Below, in pieces: positions 1 through 12,138 of a DNA stretch of 64,000 nt (its first letter is position 1; each line of letters starts with the position of its first letter). Where the stretch lies: NCBI GenBank assembly GCA_032718475.1, contig JAUCBJ010000580.1, positions 19,040 to 83,039 of the forward strand, given 5' to 3'. The DNA is from Nemertoderma westbladi. Lineage: Eukaryota > Xenacoelomorpha > Nemertodermatida > Nemertodermatidae. The notes under the pieces are model-generated. The model was given only the letters and a program-made list of their open reading frames with translations, was not told where the DNA came from and ran no database searches. A program made the position numbers and the translations under genes.

Positions 1-384
1 CCTTAAATGTTATTATTGATTTATTGGTAGTTGTGCAGTACTATACAATGACCCATACAATGACAGGCAAGAGATCAGTAGCCAGTTGTGGCTAGGTTTC
101 CCCTCCAATCAAGAAGCTTTATTGGTAAACTACTAGCCAAACAAAGGGTATCATTAATATTTATTTGTACAAAAACTAAGACAGGACTATTCTAAGACAT
201 TGAGTGCACATTGAAATACTGGAATAATATTTCGAATAGTCTCAAAATAAATCAGTGGCCTAGACATCCCAATTGAGTTACCCACCCACCAGGTCCCCCA
301 AAGGTTGAATCATTTGATATACATGTTGGTACATATGAGAACGCAGTCACGCATAACATATCCATGTTAATAGACAGATACTAA
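1..384. other. Spacer, no recognised feature
   Basis: AT-rich sequence with no open frame, repeat structure or RNA gene that I can support. Homology to the LINE copy on its right begins near position 385, where the bases around 'taagatctatccca' can be aligned to the copy near 63,335. Confidence 0.5.
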
Positions 385-1725
385 GTGCATTTAAGATCTA
401 TCCCATTATAGTAGACATGTACCGAACAACAAGAGTCCCACAAGAAATGAAAACAAATAAGTTGGTGCCAGTTCCCAAGAAGGGCAACCTAACACTCTAT
501 GGTTCTTTTCGGGGAATCTCATTGATCTCGATTGCTGCAAAGCTATACAATAGAATTCTATTAAATCGCATCAGGGATCCCATTGAGAGACTGCTCCGTG
601 GAAATCAGATTCAGCATACTTTCATTATATGGGATTCCTGATGAAATTATTGCAGCAATCAGATCAGTATACGATGGTTCGACAACATTTGTGTCTACTG
701 TTGGCGGTGACACAGAACCATTTGAAGTGTTATGGGGCGTCCTCCAGGGAGACACACTTGCACCATTCTTGTTCATTATTGTGGTCGACTATGTACTACG
801 CATGTCCTTAGATCATCATAATGATGATGGGGTGATGATAACTCCACCTACTGGCTCCAGAAGTCGAGGAAATCCTGCCAAGTACCTAACTGATCTAGAC
901 TTTGCTGATGACTTAGGAGTACTCTCAGAATCATTAGAGGGAGCCCAGCGGCTCCTCAGCTCATTAGAACATGCTGCTTCTAGTGTTGGTCTTTTTATTA
1001 ACTCCAGAAAGACCAAAATTCTGACAGTTAACTTTGAAAGTCCTCAGCAAGTCTCTGATCGGATGAGCATAAGCTCAAAGGATGGTATGCTTGAGCATGT
1101 GGACGACTTCTGTTACCTGGGATCATGGATCCGGAAGTCAGGTGAGGACCTTCGAATACGTAAGGGAAAGGCATGGGCAGCCTTGAATAGGCTTTCCAGG
1201 ATTTGGAAGTCACCGAGAATTAATCGGAAACTTAAGGTCCGATTATTTAGAGCAGCAGTAGTTCCAGTACTCCTCTATGGGAGTCCATGCTGGGCTCTAA
1301 CTGCTGAGGACACCAAATCTCTGGATGGCACATTCACAAGAATGCTACGCCGGGTTCATTGTGTCAAGTACAATGCACACATCTCCAACCAGACACTATA
1401 TAACATTGGAGGTGTCTCATTGGTTCCCCCAAGCTTGACACTAGAACAAAATCGCCTCCGCTTTGCAGGACATTGCTTTCGCCGTGAGGACCAGCCAGTG
1501 CATAATCTTGTACTTTGGCACCTCATGGAGTGAATAAGCATGGTGGACAGCCCATGACTTTCTTGAGACGCATCTTAAAGGACACTGGCCTTGAAGATGC
1601 GGATGATCTAGCAAATGTCATGGGTGATAGGGAGTTGTGGCGGTGCAATTTTGTCGATAAGCCGGCACAGCATTCTTAAAAATGCAGCTGCAATGCAGCA
1701 TGCCGATCCTAGTAGTAGTAGGTGC
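385..1725 (+). mobile_element. LINE family 1, copy 1 (5'-truncated, internally deleted)
   Basis: This is a 3' portion of an APE-type non-LTR retrotransposon. It is closely similar to the copy that begins near 61,650 and, at its 3' end, to the copies at 7,231 and 48,877. It starts abruptly inside the RT domain, which is the usual result of incomplete target-primed reverse transcription. It ends after a very short 3' UTR with the family's tail, 'gatcctagtagtagta'. A short 3' UTR and a trinucleotide tail are typical of RTE-like LINEs, but the clade is inferred, not proven. I found no convincing target-site duplication. Four copies of this family lie in 64 kb with few differences, so it has moved recently. 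Confidence 0.9.
417..1680 (+). pseudogene. LINE family 1 reverse transcriptase, broken copy
   Basis: The frame at 417-641 carries RT fingers sequence (KLVPVPKKGN, then FRGISLISIAAKLYNRIL). Relative to the copy near 63,555 about 149 bp are missing after position 609, with a short microhomology at the join, which shifts the frame. RT then continues at about 611-1533 with the Gly-rich QGDTLAPF segment, the catalytic FADD box near 900-915, and the C-terminal stretch CWALTAEDTKSLDG. A single missing G near 1,520, where other copies read ttggcagcctc, shifts the frame again and gives the stop at 1531-1533. The family's normal C-terminus (ending KPAQHS) is still visible out of frame up to 1,678. It cannot make an active enzyme. 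Confidence 0.88.
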
Positions 1726-1839
1726 GTGATTTTAAAATTGTTGTTTCTTTATTTCACCTAGAGCAGAATTTAATGAGGATTACAAATCTGAAAACCGCTT
1801 AGTGAGACCTCTTTCAGTTCTCGAGTTATCACTGTTTTT

Positions 1840-1965
1840 CCGTATGACGGTCCGTCCGTCAAATTGTAAGAAAGACAGAAGACCGACAGACAGACAGATA
1901 GACTAGATTCCACCAAAAATGAAGTCAGCGACCCCGAAAACCCCCGTAATGAACATTTTAGCTCG
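1840..1965 (-). repeat. Dispersed CTGTCTGTCGGTC-type repeat, single copy
   Basis: Read on the minus strand, this gives a GGGGTTTTCGGGGTCGCTGA start, a short spacer, TCTAGTCTATCTGTCTGTC and a CGGTCTTCTGTC tail. The same order of parts occurs four times in tandem at 5,645-6,180 and in degraded form at both edges of the 12-bp minisatellite at 15.7-19.6 kb. No coding capacity. The family is not one I can name. Confidence 0.6.
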
Positions 1966-3266
1966 TTGGTGTGCATCCTTCGTGCCAGATATAATTAACC
2001 AACCAGAACACAGACAGCCAATTTTGGCGGGACGGTTTAAACTTTGAAGAGCATTTTCTCGGAATGACATTTTTCATTTTCAAATTACTACTCCTCCGTC
2101 ATTTTTCAACCAATTTTCTTCGTTTATGGCTCATTCGAACGAGCTTTGGAAGTTCTTTAAAAGTTATCTTATGGAATTTTCATAAATATTACGAATTTTT
2201 CTAATTAGACAATTTTAATGAAAAATATCATAATTAATTAATTAAATTAATTAATTAAAATAAAAATGGCTAATTAAAAATTATATAGAGATAACTTTTG
2301 TTGTAGAGTCGATGACGCTGAGTCCAAAAAAGTTGGTTTCACGAAATTTGGACCAAAATTGAGGGACTATAGTACTACAGTTAGTTGTAGAAAACTTGTC
2401 ATATATTGGAACTTATTATAATTTTTACTTAAAAGACTTCAACAAATCCACCGCCAAATTTTCGATGTTTGAACAAAATTCAAATTTGTTGAACTTTATT
2501 CTTGATATTAATTAGTTTTACTAGTAATAACAGCTGCCCCAAACTTGGTGGGAAGAAACATTTTTTAAACCATTCAGTCAGGGCGGCGTTGAGTGAGGTG
2601 AATTCGCCGCCCCTCAAAGGACAGAGTGTACATACTGGGCGCATAGTTACTGCGAAAACGGTCCCCCCTCCCCCCATTCGACCTATTTCCTGAGGTACGT
2701 TTTCTTGATTTTTTCGACGGAGGACGCGGAAGGCCACAAAAAATAAGATTCTTCAGAGCTTTTAGCGAATCTATCGTTTTGACGGACATGACGGACAATT
2801 TTCTGGTTTTTTTTTCTTTTTTTCACTAGGACTCTTAAAAAACCTCTATTTTACGCATCGAGAGACACCGGAATCGAAAGAGGGGGGCTAAATTAGATGT
2901 TTGCACTTCTTGGAATACCCCGCCTCCGGGCTTGTTTTCCGGCTATTGTCCGTCAAAGTTGAAAAAACGGACAAAATGACTTTGCGGGATCCGTAATAAC
3001 TCGGCTACTATTTATCGTACGGGAACGAAAGTAGCGCGGTTGCAACGAGGAAGATTGGGTCTACCTTCGTAGCGAATGGGGGTAAGATATTTATTAAAAT
3101 TTCGGGTGGAAAAAGGGGCTGTAAATTTGTACGTTTTTGTCTGTCTTTTTTCGACATTTTATTTCCGAAATGTTTAATTTGACAACGTGGGTACGAATCC
3201 ACTAATTCTTTTTTGAAACTCGTAGAAGACCATTGGGGTTACTTTTCTATGGGGTTACTTTTTTAC
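1966..3266. other. AT-rich spacer
   Basis: No supported gene. Short open frames on both strands have no recognisable domain. The stretch near 2,220-2,280 is a run of 'taatta' simple sequence. Confidence 0.5.
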
Positions 3267-3966
3267 TGGGGCCAAAGAGGGCCAGAATTTGTAAAGTAGT
3301 TTTTTATCGAATAATTTTGTATTTTTAACTTTAGTTGGTTAAGGTACATTCTATACAGTCAATATCGATACGGGGGAATTCAAATATGCTATCGGTTTTG
3401 CTCCGCGGACGCTATTAAAAAAATGAGGGCCAAATTTAAAATTTCGAGCTTCAAACTTGCTTCGCGGGAAATCGTCTAGCTCGAAAACTACTTAACTTAC
3501 AGGAGATTTGTTTACACATACTTATAGTGCGTTAAATTATCTATCTAACAGCGTTAGTTACAGCGCCCGTAGCTATTATACAACTGGAGCGGCAGACGAT
3601 CGTGTGAAATAAAATATTTATAAAAAGGGACGAAAAAAATTTTTTTTTTAATAAATTGCTACTCTATTATAATTTAGCGTATTGCGCCAAAAGTTCATTT
3701 GAAATTTAGCAAATTACCTCCGCTATCTTTTTTCTTAACATATATAATTAAACTTACGAATTTTAAGGGTTAAAAAATATCGCGTAATTTTGGCCCTTTT
3801 TTTCATTTTTTTTTGGGGCCAAAAATGACCCCCTCTCAAAAGATAGGGACAAAAATTACGGCAAAGAATATACCAATTTTATTGAATTTGAACCACCAGA
3901 ACCGAAGTTAGAGCGATTTTAGTGAAAAAATAAAAATAATTTTTTTTGCAAAAATTAAGAATGGTC
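3267..3966. repeat. 0.7-kb dispersed repeat, copy 1
   Basis: This aligns collinearly with 8,357-9,066, from 'ggggccaaa' to 'aagaatggtc', with scattered substitutions and small indels; the middle (near 3,575-3,620) is most divergent. Both copies are non-coding and AT-rich. They could be fragments of a non-autonomous transposon or an ancient LTR; no terminal repeats were identified. Confidence 0.75.
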
Positions 3967-3967
3967 A

Positions 3968-3986
3968 GGGGGGGGGGGGGGGGGGG
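3968..3986. repeat. Poly-G tract (about 19 G)
   Basis: Uninterrupted G homopolymer directly at the right edge of the 0.7-kb repeat copy. It is potentially quadruplex-forming, and its exact length is likely uncertain in the assembly. Confidence 0.9.
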
Positions 3987-5644
3987 TTATTTCGTGTCGG
4001 AAAGTATCTTTATATTTTGATAGATGTAATAGGTTGTGTTGATATATTATTACTACTGTACCCTTTTTATTGTTGCTATCAGACTGTTATACTACAGTAC
4101 TGTCATATTGTTATTAGTGATTGGTGTAGTGCACGATTGATGTAGTGCTATTTTTATTTTTATGTACCACGGTCCTTATTACTACTAAATTTAGAATGCA
4201 GAATTGAGATATCTAAATACTGAAACTGCTGAAATGTTTTTATATCCGAACCACTATGAGTTCGTGACATATGTCCATAAATATGGTCCAAAATCGCAAA
4301 TATCGAGATTTATTAAATTGGATTTTTGACACTTTTAGCGACTGACACTTGATCATGCACCATCGTAGATCGGTAGAGAATAGACATAAGTGTGTTAAAT
4401 AGGAACCACCTTTAGGATCCGCTAAAGTGCACTTGTGCAAATATGTGTGCAAATGTGCAAAATTTTGAATAAGGTCAAAAAGTATAGTATTGGATTCTTT
4501 TCGTTGCAGATACTTTATTTTCATATTAATATGGCGTTTGTTGAATGAGCACATCATGGATAGGTGTGCAAATAACCGGTCCTTATAAGGTTTCGATTGG
4601 GTAAATTAATAAAACATAAGGTTGTAATATGCTAAAAAAACAGTATGATAATAAATGCACTTTAAACAATAAATAGAGATCAAATAACAAATGGACCACA
4701 CAATATATTAAATGAGCTAAGGAAAATCAACTACTTTCGCTAAGAAAGATTTTCCTTAGCTGAGATGGTCTATTCATAGTGGGCTGTGGGGCGAGACACG
4801 TATGGCGAGCCATCAGCGAACTGATATAATTATACTATGGCCGTTTCTCAAAAGTCTGTGTGTGACGTGTGTGTGTGTGTGTGTGTCGGTAGCCATAAAT
4901 GTCGGAAGCCATAATCGAAGTTAATATCTTCAGCTAAATTGTATGGTTGAATCGAATTATTTCGATTCTTCTATCGGTAATTAATTATTTAGGGGGGTAA
5001 CATTTATCCCATCTGGTATAAAATTAACATGGGTAGATTCGCCGTGTCCCATTCTATCAAAGTCTTTACTTTATACTCGAGATTAATGTCAAGTTTTATA
5101 GTTATTTATTGATTTACAATTAAAATTGCATTTTTATCAATTAATTCACACGCAGGCTCTAACCGCCTAATGACAGTCAATACGGAGTAATTCCTTCCCG
5201 TGTCTTAGCAACGCTGAGAATGTCCTGGCCTGTTAGAGGCAGACTGCTGCTGGTTGGGGATGGTAGGATAGCATTAATTCCCTATCCCTATCCTCACTCT
5301 CCATAGAACTGGCTGACGGGGGGGGGGGGGGGGGGGGGGTGTGTGTGTGTTTAGGTATCAGTTATTCAATGACATTAATATTATTACTAATGAAGGAATA
5401 GTGCTCCTTCAATACATCTCAACAGACATCAATTCATTGCCTGTGCCTACCAACGCGTGCTCCATAACATAACAACATATATCCTTGATTTCCATCACCT
5501 CTCACCACAATTATTATTAGTAATTAAAAGTTTCAATTCGGTTTGTCGTTCCGTTATCTGGTTATTCAGTTATTGCATTATTAATAAATAAATGTTTTAA
5601 AATATATCTTACGAAATATGGTTAATAATTAAAACTTGTCGCTA
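3987..5644. other. AT-rich spacer with simple repeats
   Basis: No supported gene. It contains a (GT)n tract at about 4,867-4,886 and a 22-G run at 5,318-5,339 that passes straight into (GT)5. Near 4,780-4,830 the string 'gtggggcgagacacg' resembles the outer edge of the inverted-repeat element at 12.1 kb. Confidence 0.5.
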
Positions 5645-6180
5645 ACATTCTCACTATGGGGGTTTTAAGGAGTGCTGATTACATTTCTGATGTCAGTTTT
5701 CACGTTTACATAAATCTAGTCTGTCTGTCTGTCGGTCATTCTGTCAGTCAGTCTGTCAAAACATAAAAGAGAATTCAAATTAACTAACATTCTCGCTATG
5801 GGGGTTTTAAGGGGTGCTGATTTCATTTCTGATGTCAGTTTTCAGGTTTACATAAATCTAGACTGTCTGTTTGTCGGTCTTTCTGTCAGTCAGTCACTCT
5901 GTCAAAACTTAAAAAAGAATACAAACTAACTAACATTCTCGTTATGGGGGTTTTAATGGGTGCTAAGTTTATTTCAGATGTCAGTTTTCACGTTGAAAAA
6001 AAATCTAGTCTGTCTGGCTGTCGGTCTTTCTGTCAGTCAGTCTGTGAAAACTTAAGAAAGTATACTAACTAACCAACATTCTCGCTATGGGGGTTTAAGG
6101 GTTGCTGATTTCATTTCTGATGTCAGTTTACACGTTTACATAAATCTAGTCTGTCTGTCTGTCGGTCTCTCTGTCAATCT
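5645..6180 (+). repeat. Tandem array, 4 copies of a ~143-bp unit
   Basis: Units begin at about 5,645, 5,787, 5,933 and 6,076 with 'acattctcgctatggggg'. Each then runs through a TTTCATTTCTGATGTCAGTT segment to a CTGTCTGTCTGTCGGTC block. Copies differ by a few substitutions and 1-4 bp indels. This is the dispersed repeat also seen singly on the minus strand at 1,840-1,965, here tandemly duplicated. Confidence 0.85.
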
Positions 6181-6511
6181 GAACTACTGTACTGTGGTTG
6201 GCATTACGCCATATACCTAACACTAATAATACAGTCTACAATACAGCCTATCTACAGTACAGAATGGATTTTTTGCCACGAAGAGCAATAAATGTCATTA
6301 ATACTATCCACCAGTATACCTACTCCAAGAGCCTTCCAATAAAACATGTATTCCAGCATGACGTCCACTGCACGTCTTCGTGCTGTCCATTGTGACGTGC
6401 AGTGGACGTCATAGGCTCTAAGGGGTTAAGCAACACGGTCCCTACTTCGCCCTGTCGACACCCCAGCCATTTTTCACCAATCCTTTTTTAGAGTTTTTTA
6501 ATTTTTTTGGT

Positions 6512-6745
6512 ATTGGTGAAAGTTCTACAACATTAGTAGATATGTTTTTTATGATAGCTAGTGATTTTTTGCTAGCTAGTATTTTTTGAAATTATAAAAA
6601 ATGCGAAAGTCCATGATATTTCAGGTTAAACTGTTGAAGAATATATTAATGACCAAAATAATTTCCAAAAATTACTAGCTAGTAAAAAATACTAGCTATA
6701 TACCATTAAAAATCTACTAAGGTTCTAGAATATTCACTAGTATAA
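6512..6745. repeat. Imperfect inverted repeat (hairpin-like, ~75-bp arms)
   Basis: The left arm (about 6,512-6,595) and right arm (about 6,655-6,745) are imperfect reverse complements. Both carry an AGTAGAT block, then a region rich in 'tagctagta'. The loop is about 60 bp. It may be a degraded fold-back or MITE-type element; no target duplication was found. Confidence 0.55.
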
Positions 6746-7217
6746 AAAAAGCACTCAAAATCACAAAAAATAAAGGTTAAAAAACTCATTCGGGACCCTT
6801 TTGCTTAAGGAGTCAAAATTGTAGAACAAATTCCCGAAGTTTGCGACGTTTGCGAAATTCGCGAAGAATCCGTCAGTTTCTGTGCCCTAATGGTTTCGTG
6901 ACGAAACAATCAAATCTTACACACTTAACACACGCGAACTAATTTAATGTGTGTATTAGTATGCATGAATCATTAAATAGAAATTAAATTAATGAACGCT
7001 ATTTCAACATGAAATCTACGGAATCAATACACAACACACGCACACTACTGAATTTAAAAATTTATATAGATTGCAACTTATATTTGGCTACCTTTTAGGC
7101 CTAATGGGTGACTAATTTAATTATTCACCCCCGCCCTATATATTTGTAGGCTTTTTAATTTGTGCCTTTAATTGAATCAAACATTAAACTAAAGTATATG
7201 ACAATATTGGTCTGTCG

Positions 7218-7677
7218 GTAGCTGGTCAATGCTGGGCTCTAACTGCTGAGGACACCAAATCTCTGGATGGCACATTCACAAGAATGCTACGCCGGGTACA
7301 TTGTGTCAAGTACAATGCACACATCTCCAACCAGACACTATATAACATTGGAAGTGTCTCATTGGTTCCCCCAAGCTTGACACTAGAACAAAATCGCCTC
7401 CGCTTTGCAGGACATTGCTTTCGCCGTGAGGACCAGCCAGTGCATAATCTTGTACTTTGGCAGCCTCATGGAGTGAATAAGCATGGTGGACAGCCCATGA
7501 CTTTCTTGAGACGCATCTTAAAGGACACTGGCCTTAAAGATGCGGATGATCTAGCAAATGTCATGGGTGATAGGGAGTTGTGGCGGTGCAATTTTGTTGA
7601 CAAGCCGGCACAGCATTCTTAAAAATGCAGCTGCAATGCAGCATGCCGATCCTAGTAGTAGTAGTAGCTGGTCAATG
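7218..7677 (+). mobile_element. LINE family 1, copy 2 (5'-truncated, with target-site duplication)
   Basis: The insert runs from 'ctgggctctaactgctgagg' (7,232) to the tail cctagtagtagta (about 7,663). It is flanked by a perfect 14-bp direct repeat, gtagctggtcaatg, at 7,218-7,231 and 7,664-7,677. This is a textbook target-primed insertion of the last ~430 bp of LINE family 1. The open frame at 7,284-7,622 covers the final 112 residues of ORF2, ending in KPAQHS. It lacks RT and endonuclease, so it is dead on arrival. It is nearly identical to copy 3 at 48,877. Confidence 0.93.
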
Positions 7678-7689
7678 AATCTCTCATAA

Positions 7690-7940
7690 ATTTGTTAATT
7701 AGTCGCTGCTCAGTCATTGAACATTTGAACACGTGCTGCTCGAAGACCCCACAACGTGTTTTACTTGTATGAGGCAGATTTAGTGTTTTTTGACTCAATT
7801 TAGGCCATCTTTTGTACATAGCTATATACATTTCTTTGTGCTTTATACTTGTGTTTACCGTGTGATAAGATAATTATAGTACAGTACGTTTTTATGGGCC
7901 ATCGGGCCTGTAATAAATTAAATAATAATAATAATAATTA
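7690..7940 (+). mobile_element. Probable 3' end of another LINE, (AAT)n tail
   Basis: A non-coding stretch ends with 'tttttatgggccatcgggcc', 'tgtaataaa' and an (aat)n run at 7,921-7,938. A GGGCC-loop-GGGCC type short element just before an (AAT)n tail resembles the 3' UTR ends of CR1/L2-like LINEs in invertebrates. No coding part is recognisable here, so the call rests on the tail architecture only. Confidence 0.4.
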
Positions 7941-8356
7941 AAAACTCAAACAATTTTGTACTTAATATATCGCTTCAAATTTATTCAACAGGGGATATTT
8001 GGGGGAAGTTAGATGAACTGCATTTATGCAGTGAATCCCCCTCCATGATATAATATACCACGGGCACACTCTTTGGATGACTTGTTTACTATGTAGGCTT
8101 TGTTCAACCTAAACAACTTCAGCCAGATTAACAAAATACTGCAAAATTTCTAAGCGATGAGTAGTGGTATAAAATGCAGACCTTCGAACTATGGTTCTGG
8201 AATAAATTTTATTACTTCAACATTTATAGGTCCATTTTCCATTTATTGATCCACGATTATAATTTCAGAGCTGAAATGTTTCGTTGACTATAACTCGCAG
8301 ACCACATATCGTGTTACGTTTCTATCGAATGAGGGTACAAAAAATATGTCGACAAT

Positions 8357-9066
8357 AGGGGCCAAATAGGGCCAGAATTTGTAAAGTAGTTTTTATCGAA
8401 TAATTTTTTATTTTTAACTTTAGTTGGTTAAGGTACATTCTATACGGTCAATATCGATACGGGGAATTCAAATATGCTAACGGTTTTGCTCCGCGGACGC
8501 TATTAAAAAAATGAGGGCCAATATTAAAATTTCGCGTTTCAAACTCGCTGCGCGGGAACTCGTCCAGCTCGAAAACTACTTAACTTACGGGGGATTTGTT
8601 TTCACATACTTATAGTGCGTTAAATTATTTATCTAACACCGTTAGTTACAGCGCCGTACCTATTATACAACTATAATAAAATTACTAACAAATATAATAT
8701 ATTTTTATAAATATAATATTTATAAAAAAGGGATGAAAAAAATATTTTCTTAATAAATCGCTACTCTTTTATAATTTAGCTTTTTGCGCCAAAACTACCT
8801 GTAAAATGTATCAAATTGACTCCGCTATCTTTTTTCTTAACCTTTATAATTAAAATTACGAATTTTAAGGGTCGAAAAATATCGCGTAATTTTGGCCCTT
8901 TTTTTCATTTTTATTTGGGCCAAAAATGACCCCCTCTCAAAAGATAGAAAAAAAAATTACGGCAAAGAATATACCAATTTTATTGAATTTGGAACGTCAG
9001 AACCGAAGTTAGAGCGATTTTAATGAAAACATAAAAATATTTTTTTTTGCAAATATTCAGAATGGT
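8357..9066. repeat. 0.7-kb dispersed repeat, copy 2
   Basis: Direct-orientation partner of 3,267-3,966. Shared landmarks include tgctccgcggacgctatt, the 'ggtacattctatac' block and the cccccctctcaaaagata-like segment near the right end. After 'agaatggtc' the two copies diverge: poly-G in copy 1, a tRNA-like block in copy 2. Confidence 0.75.
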
Positions 9067-9370
9067 CTATATTGGATTTCGAACCCGCGAACTCAGGTTT
9101 TAATGTAACTGATAACCAAGTGAAATTTTAATTTTCGAGTATCTTTTTTTAAACATCAACTAAAGACGGGTGAATGACCATGCTGCCATTACCATGGAAA
9201 TACTGTTAAATATAATTACATATCAAATATTTTGGAAGGCTTCCAAGTTAAACCCCAAAACAATTATTTCATTACATATAGTAAATAAATTTGCATGTTC
9301 TTTTTCCTCTCATAATAAAATATAATAATGAAATATATCTATGGGAGAATCTTTTAGGCTCGTTAAGCCA

Positions 9371-9940
9371 AGGAATGCCTGTTCACTACCATGGGTGATC
9401 TTCCACAGTAAACCCTTCCACTCTGTTTCGTATAGGAATGCCTGTTCACCACCATGGGTGATCTTCCACAGTAAACCCTTCCACTCTGTTTCCTAAAGGA
9501 ATGCCTGTTCACCATCATGGGTGATCTTCCACAGTAAACCCTTCCCTTCCACTCTGTTTCGTATAGGAATGCCTGTTCACCACCATGGGTGATCTTCCAC
9601 AGTAAACCCTTCCACTCTGTTTCCTAAAGGAATGCCTGTTCACCACCAAGGGTGATCTTCCGCAGTAAACCCTTCCACTCTGTTTCCTACAGGAATGCCT
9701 GTTCACCATCATGGGTGATCTTCCACAGTAAACCCTTCCACTCTGTTTCGTATAGGAATGCCTGTTCACCACCATGGGTGATCTTCCACAGTAAACCCTT
9801 CCACTCTGTTTCCTAAAGGAATGCCTGTTCACCACCATGGGTGATCTTCCACAGTAAACCCTTCCACTCTGTTTCCTAAAGGAATGCCTGCTCACTACCA
9901 TGGGTGATCTTCCACAGTAACCCTTCCACTCTGTTTCCCA
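9371..9940. repeat. 63-bp minisatellite, 9 copies
   Basis: Unit ggaatgcctgttcaccacca and following bases up to ctctgtttcctaaa. Units start at about 9,372, 9,435, 9,498, 9,566, 9,629, 9,692, 9,755, 9,818 and 9,881; one carries a 5-bp internal duplication (cccttcccttcc near 9,540). Because 63 is a multiple of three, the minus strand stays open for 147 codons with a 21-residue repeat. I regard that frame as a by-product of the period, not a gene. Confidence 0.92.
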
Positions 9941-9954
9941 AGTTGCCTTGGTTT

Positions 9955-10112
9955 CCATTTATGGACCACTGAAGGATAAAAGCCGGGGTTGGGCTAGGCT
10001 GCAGCATTTAAAGCACTGTGCCCAAACAGTGCTGCCCCATCTGGGGATCGAACCATGGCTCCCTAATCGGAAGCCCAGTAATGTCACCACTAGACCAAGC
10101 TGCTGCTTTAAT
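9955..10112 (-). mobile_element. tRNA-derived SINE
   Basis: The minus strand carries a Pol III box A (within gcttggtctagtggtga, 10,084-10,100) and box B (GGTTCGATCCCC, 10,043-10,054) at tRNA-like spacing, with no matching acceptor stem, so this is a SINE head, not a functional tRNA. The body continues left to about 9,955 and abuts the 63-bp minisatellite, which may have grown from the SINE tail. Confidence 0.7.
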
Positions 10113-11750
10113 GAAATATATCTAATTGCAGTAACATTTTACAACCAAAATGTTTCAGTGTGAAAAGTGTACCACACGCTCTCCCAAACAGCCGCAAACG
10201 CATCGCCAACAAATTTAATAAAAGGTTACATACATGTTGGGTTCATGACAAGTGAAAATTGATCGTGTAATATAAACTAAATTAAACGACGGGCTGGCTC
10301 TCCTCCACTTCCTTACCTGTGTACGGTTAACGCTGATATTGCTTAGTCACAATATTAGAATATCCGTTGGAAATCACAAGCCAACCCAGCGTATATATAA
10401 GGTGACCGTATATATAAGGTGACAGTGTTTGTGTGTAGGCCAATGCGTATCGCGAAGTATATTAATTCGCAACTTATATTTCAATTTATATAGTATTGAT
10501 GGAGGCGCCATGCATGACCATTTAGCGTCAACTTTGCTGTCCATTCCATTCCTTAAAACAGGAAATTTATCCAAACTTTGAGACGGATGAAGAAATTCCG
10601 ACTACGGTATCTTTATTGTGGGAAATATTCTATAGAATACTATTTGTGCACTTATACTCTGGTTAATCGCGTCTCGTGCTGTGCGGAGGCCCCATTTATA
10701 ATGTGTTATAGAAGCTCCAATTGTTAGATCAATTACAATTAAACTCTGTAAGTCATGTATTGCTGTGAGCTAAACCATCATGGTAAGGCAGCATGCAGTA
10801 ATTATTATTAGAAGACCGTTAGGACTTCTTATTGTAAATGTATTCTCTAACAATATTTATTTATATGTATATCAGGTGAGCTCCTCCGAAGCTATAGCTC
10901 GTCCGTCAATGAAAGTTATATCCTTCGACGCAGCTCAACCCCAGGATGTGGAAAAAAAAGTTTCGAAAAACTTATCAAAGTGTCTTTTTTTATTTCGCAA
11001 AATAGCCACATACGAAAATTGCCATAGACTCAATGATAGAAATACCAGCTGGTGCGGATACGCCCAAACTACAGAGAAGTATTTTACTTGCCAAGTTTTA
11101 GTATGGTTGTGTTTACTCACTCACACTATCACAGACAGTAATCAAACATCAACTGTTTGATAATATAATGTATTAACCCCGTCAGCTGAATATCACTTCC
11201 CAGTGAATCCTATCGGAATATCTATAATGTTACTCACTGCTATGTTAAAGGCCCCCCTATGGTAGGCCAGCTGATTTAATTATTATAAGCACAGGGCCGT
11301 TAATTAATTAATAGGGCTGCATTCAAATGGGACAGGCCCGCCTAATAATTCCCCTAAGCCAACTATCTAGGTATTCTTTGCGACAGCAGTCAATGAACAT
11401 TTAATTTCTCGATAATATAATATATAAAAAAAAACTAAATATATCGAGTACTACACATAGAATCGATCTGAAATTTTGTAACCCGATTATGAACCATCAA
11501 AACAATGTACTTGCAAAATTTAATAAAAAAAACCAGGGAGGAAGTGTTCGAAACTGCAATTCCGGTATATGGGGATAGCTATGTATATCCCTCACTGGGT
11601 ATTTTTTCTGACAGTAACTATCCCTGCTCTTTGAGCGGGTTCCTAATTATATATTATAGGTAGATGGTATCGGTACTATAGGAACTCAATCTTAAAAATC
11701 AGGGGCTAATAAAATGGCAACCGGCTTTGAAATTAATACTCTATATCTCA
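10113..11750. other. Spacer, no recognised gene
   Basis: Mixed sequence with a short direct duplication of 'gtatatataaggtgac' near 10,390-10,420. A 126-codon open frame at 10,780-11,160 has no recognisable domain and is not called. Confidence 0.45.
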
Positions 11751-11754
11751 AGAA

Positions 11755-12060
11755 CCTGAGGCCTAGTGGTTGTTGTCTCGGCTTCCACCTCGAGGTCCCA
11801 GGTTCGAATCCGACACGAAGCTGATGATGATTTTCGGTAAAATACCCATTAGTTCCTATAGTACATTTATAGGCCCATGTGAAGAATACCAGACTTTCTG
11901 CCGTTAATGTACAGGTTATGAGGCAGAAATAAGCGCTATAAAACACTTAATAAAAATAAATTAAAAAAAAATAAAAAATCTTCATATATAAAATTCCAGT
12001 AAAAAGTTGACCGAAAAGTGAAATCCTGGTATTCTTCACGTGGGCGAATTTATAATAACA
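11755..12060 (+). mobile_element. tRNA-derived SINE (second family)
   Basis: Box A (aggcctagtgg, 11,759-11,769) and box B (GGTTCGAATCCG, 11,801-11,812) are followed by a non-tRNA body with 'atgatgattttcggtaaaat' and a tail containing 'atgtgaagaataccag' (about 11,880). A second, inverted copy of the tail motif lies at about 12,020-12,045. The same tail motif recurs at the right edge of the 69-bp array (14,765-14,785). No acceptor stem, so not a tRNA gene. Confidence 0.65.
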
Positions 12061-12138
12061 AACACTTCGAAAATCACGCTTGCCAACAATGAATTGCCCT
12101 GAATTACGACGCACCCCGAGAATTGGTGTGGGGCGAGC

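Noticed and set aside
9515-9958. 147-codon minus-strand frame in the 63-bp array
   Set aside because: 63 is a multiple of three and the repeat has no independent support as a protein.
10780-11160. 126-aa open frame
   Set aside because: No domain, poor composition balance, no splice or promoter context; likely chance.
11759-11812. Functional tRNA gene
   Set aside because: Box A and box B are present, but acceptor and anticodon arms do not pair and the sequence continues as a SINE body. The same holds for 10,043-10,100 (minus strand) and a weaker box-B-like block near 9,080-9,095.
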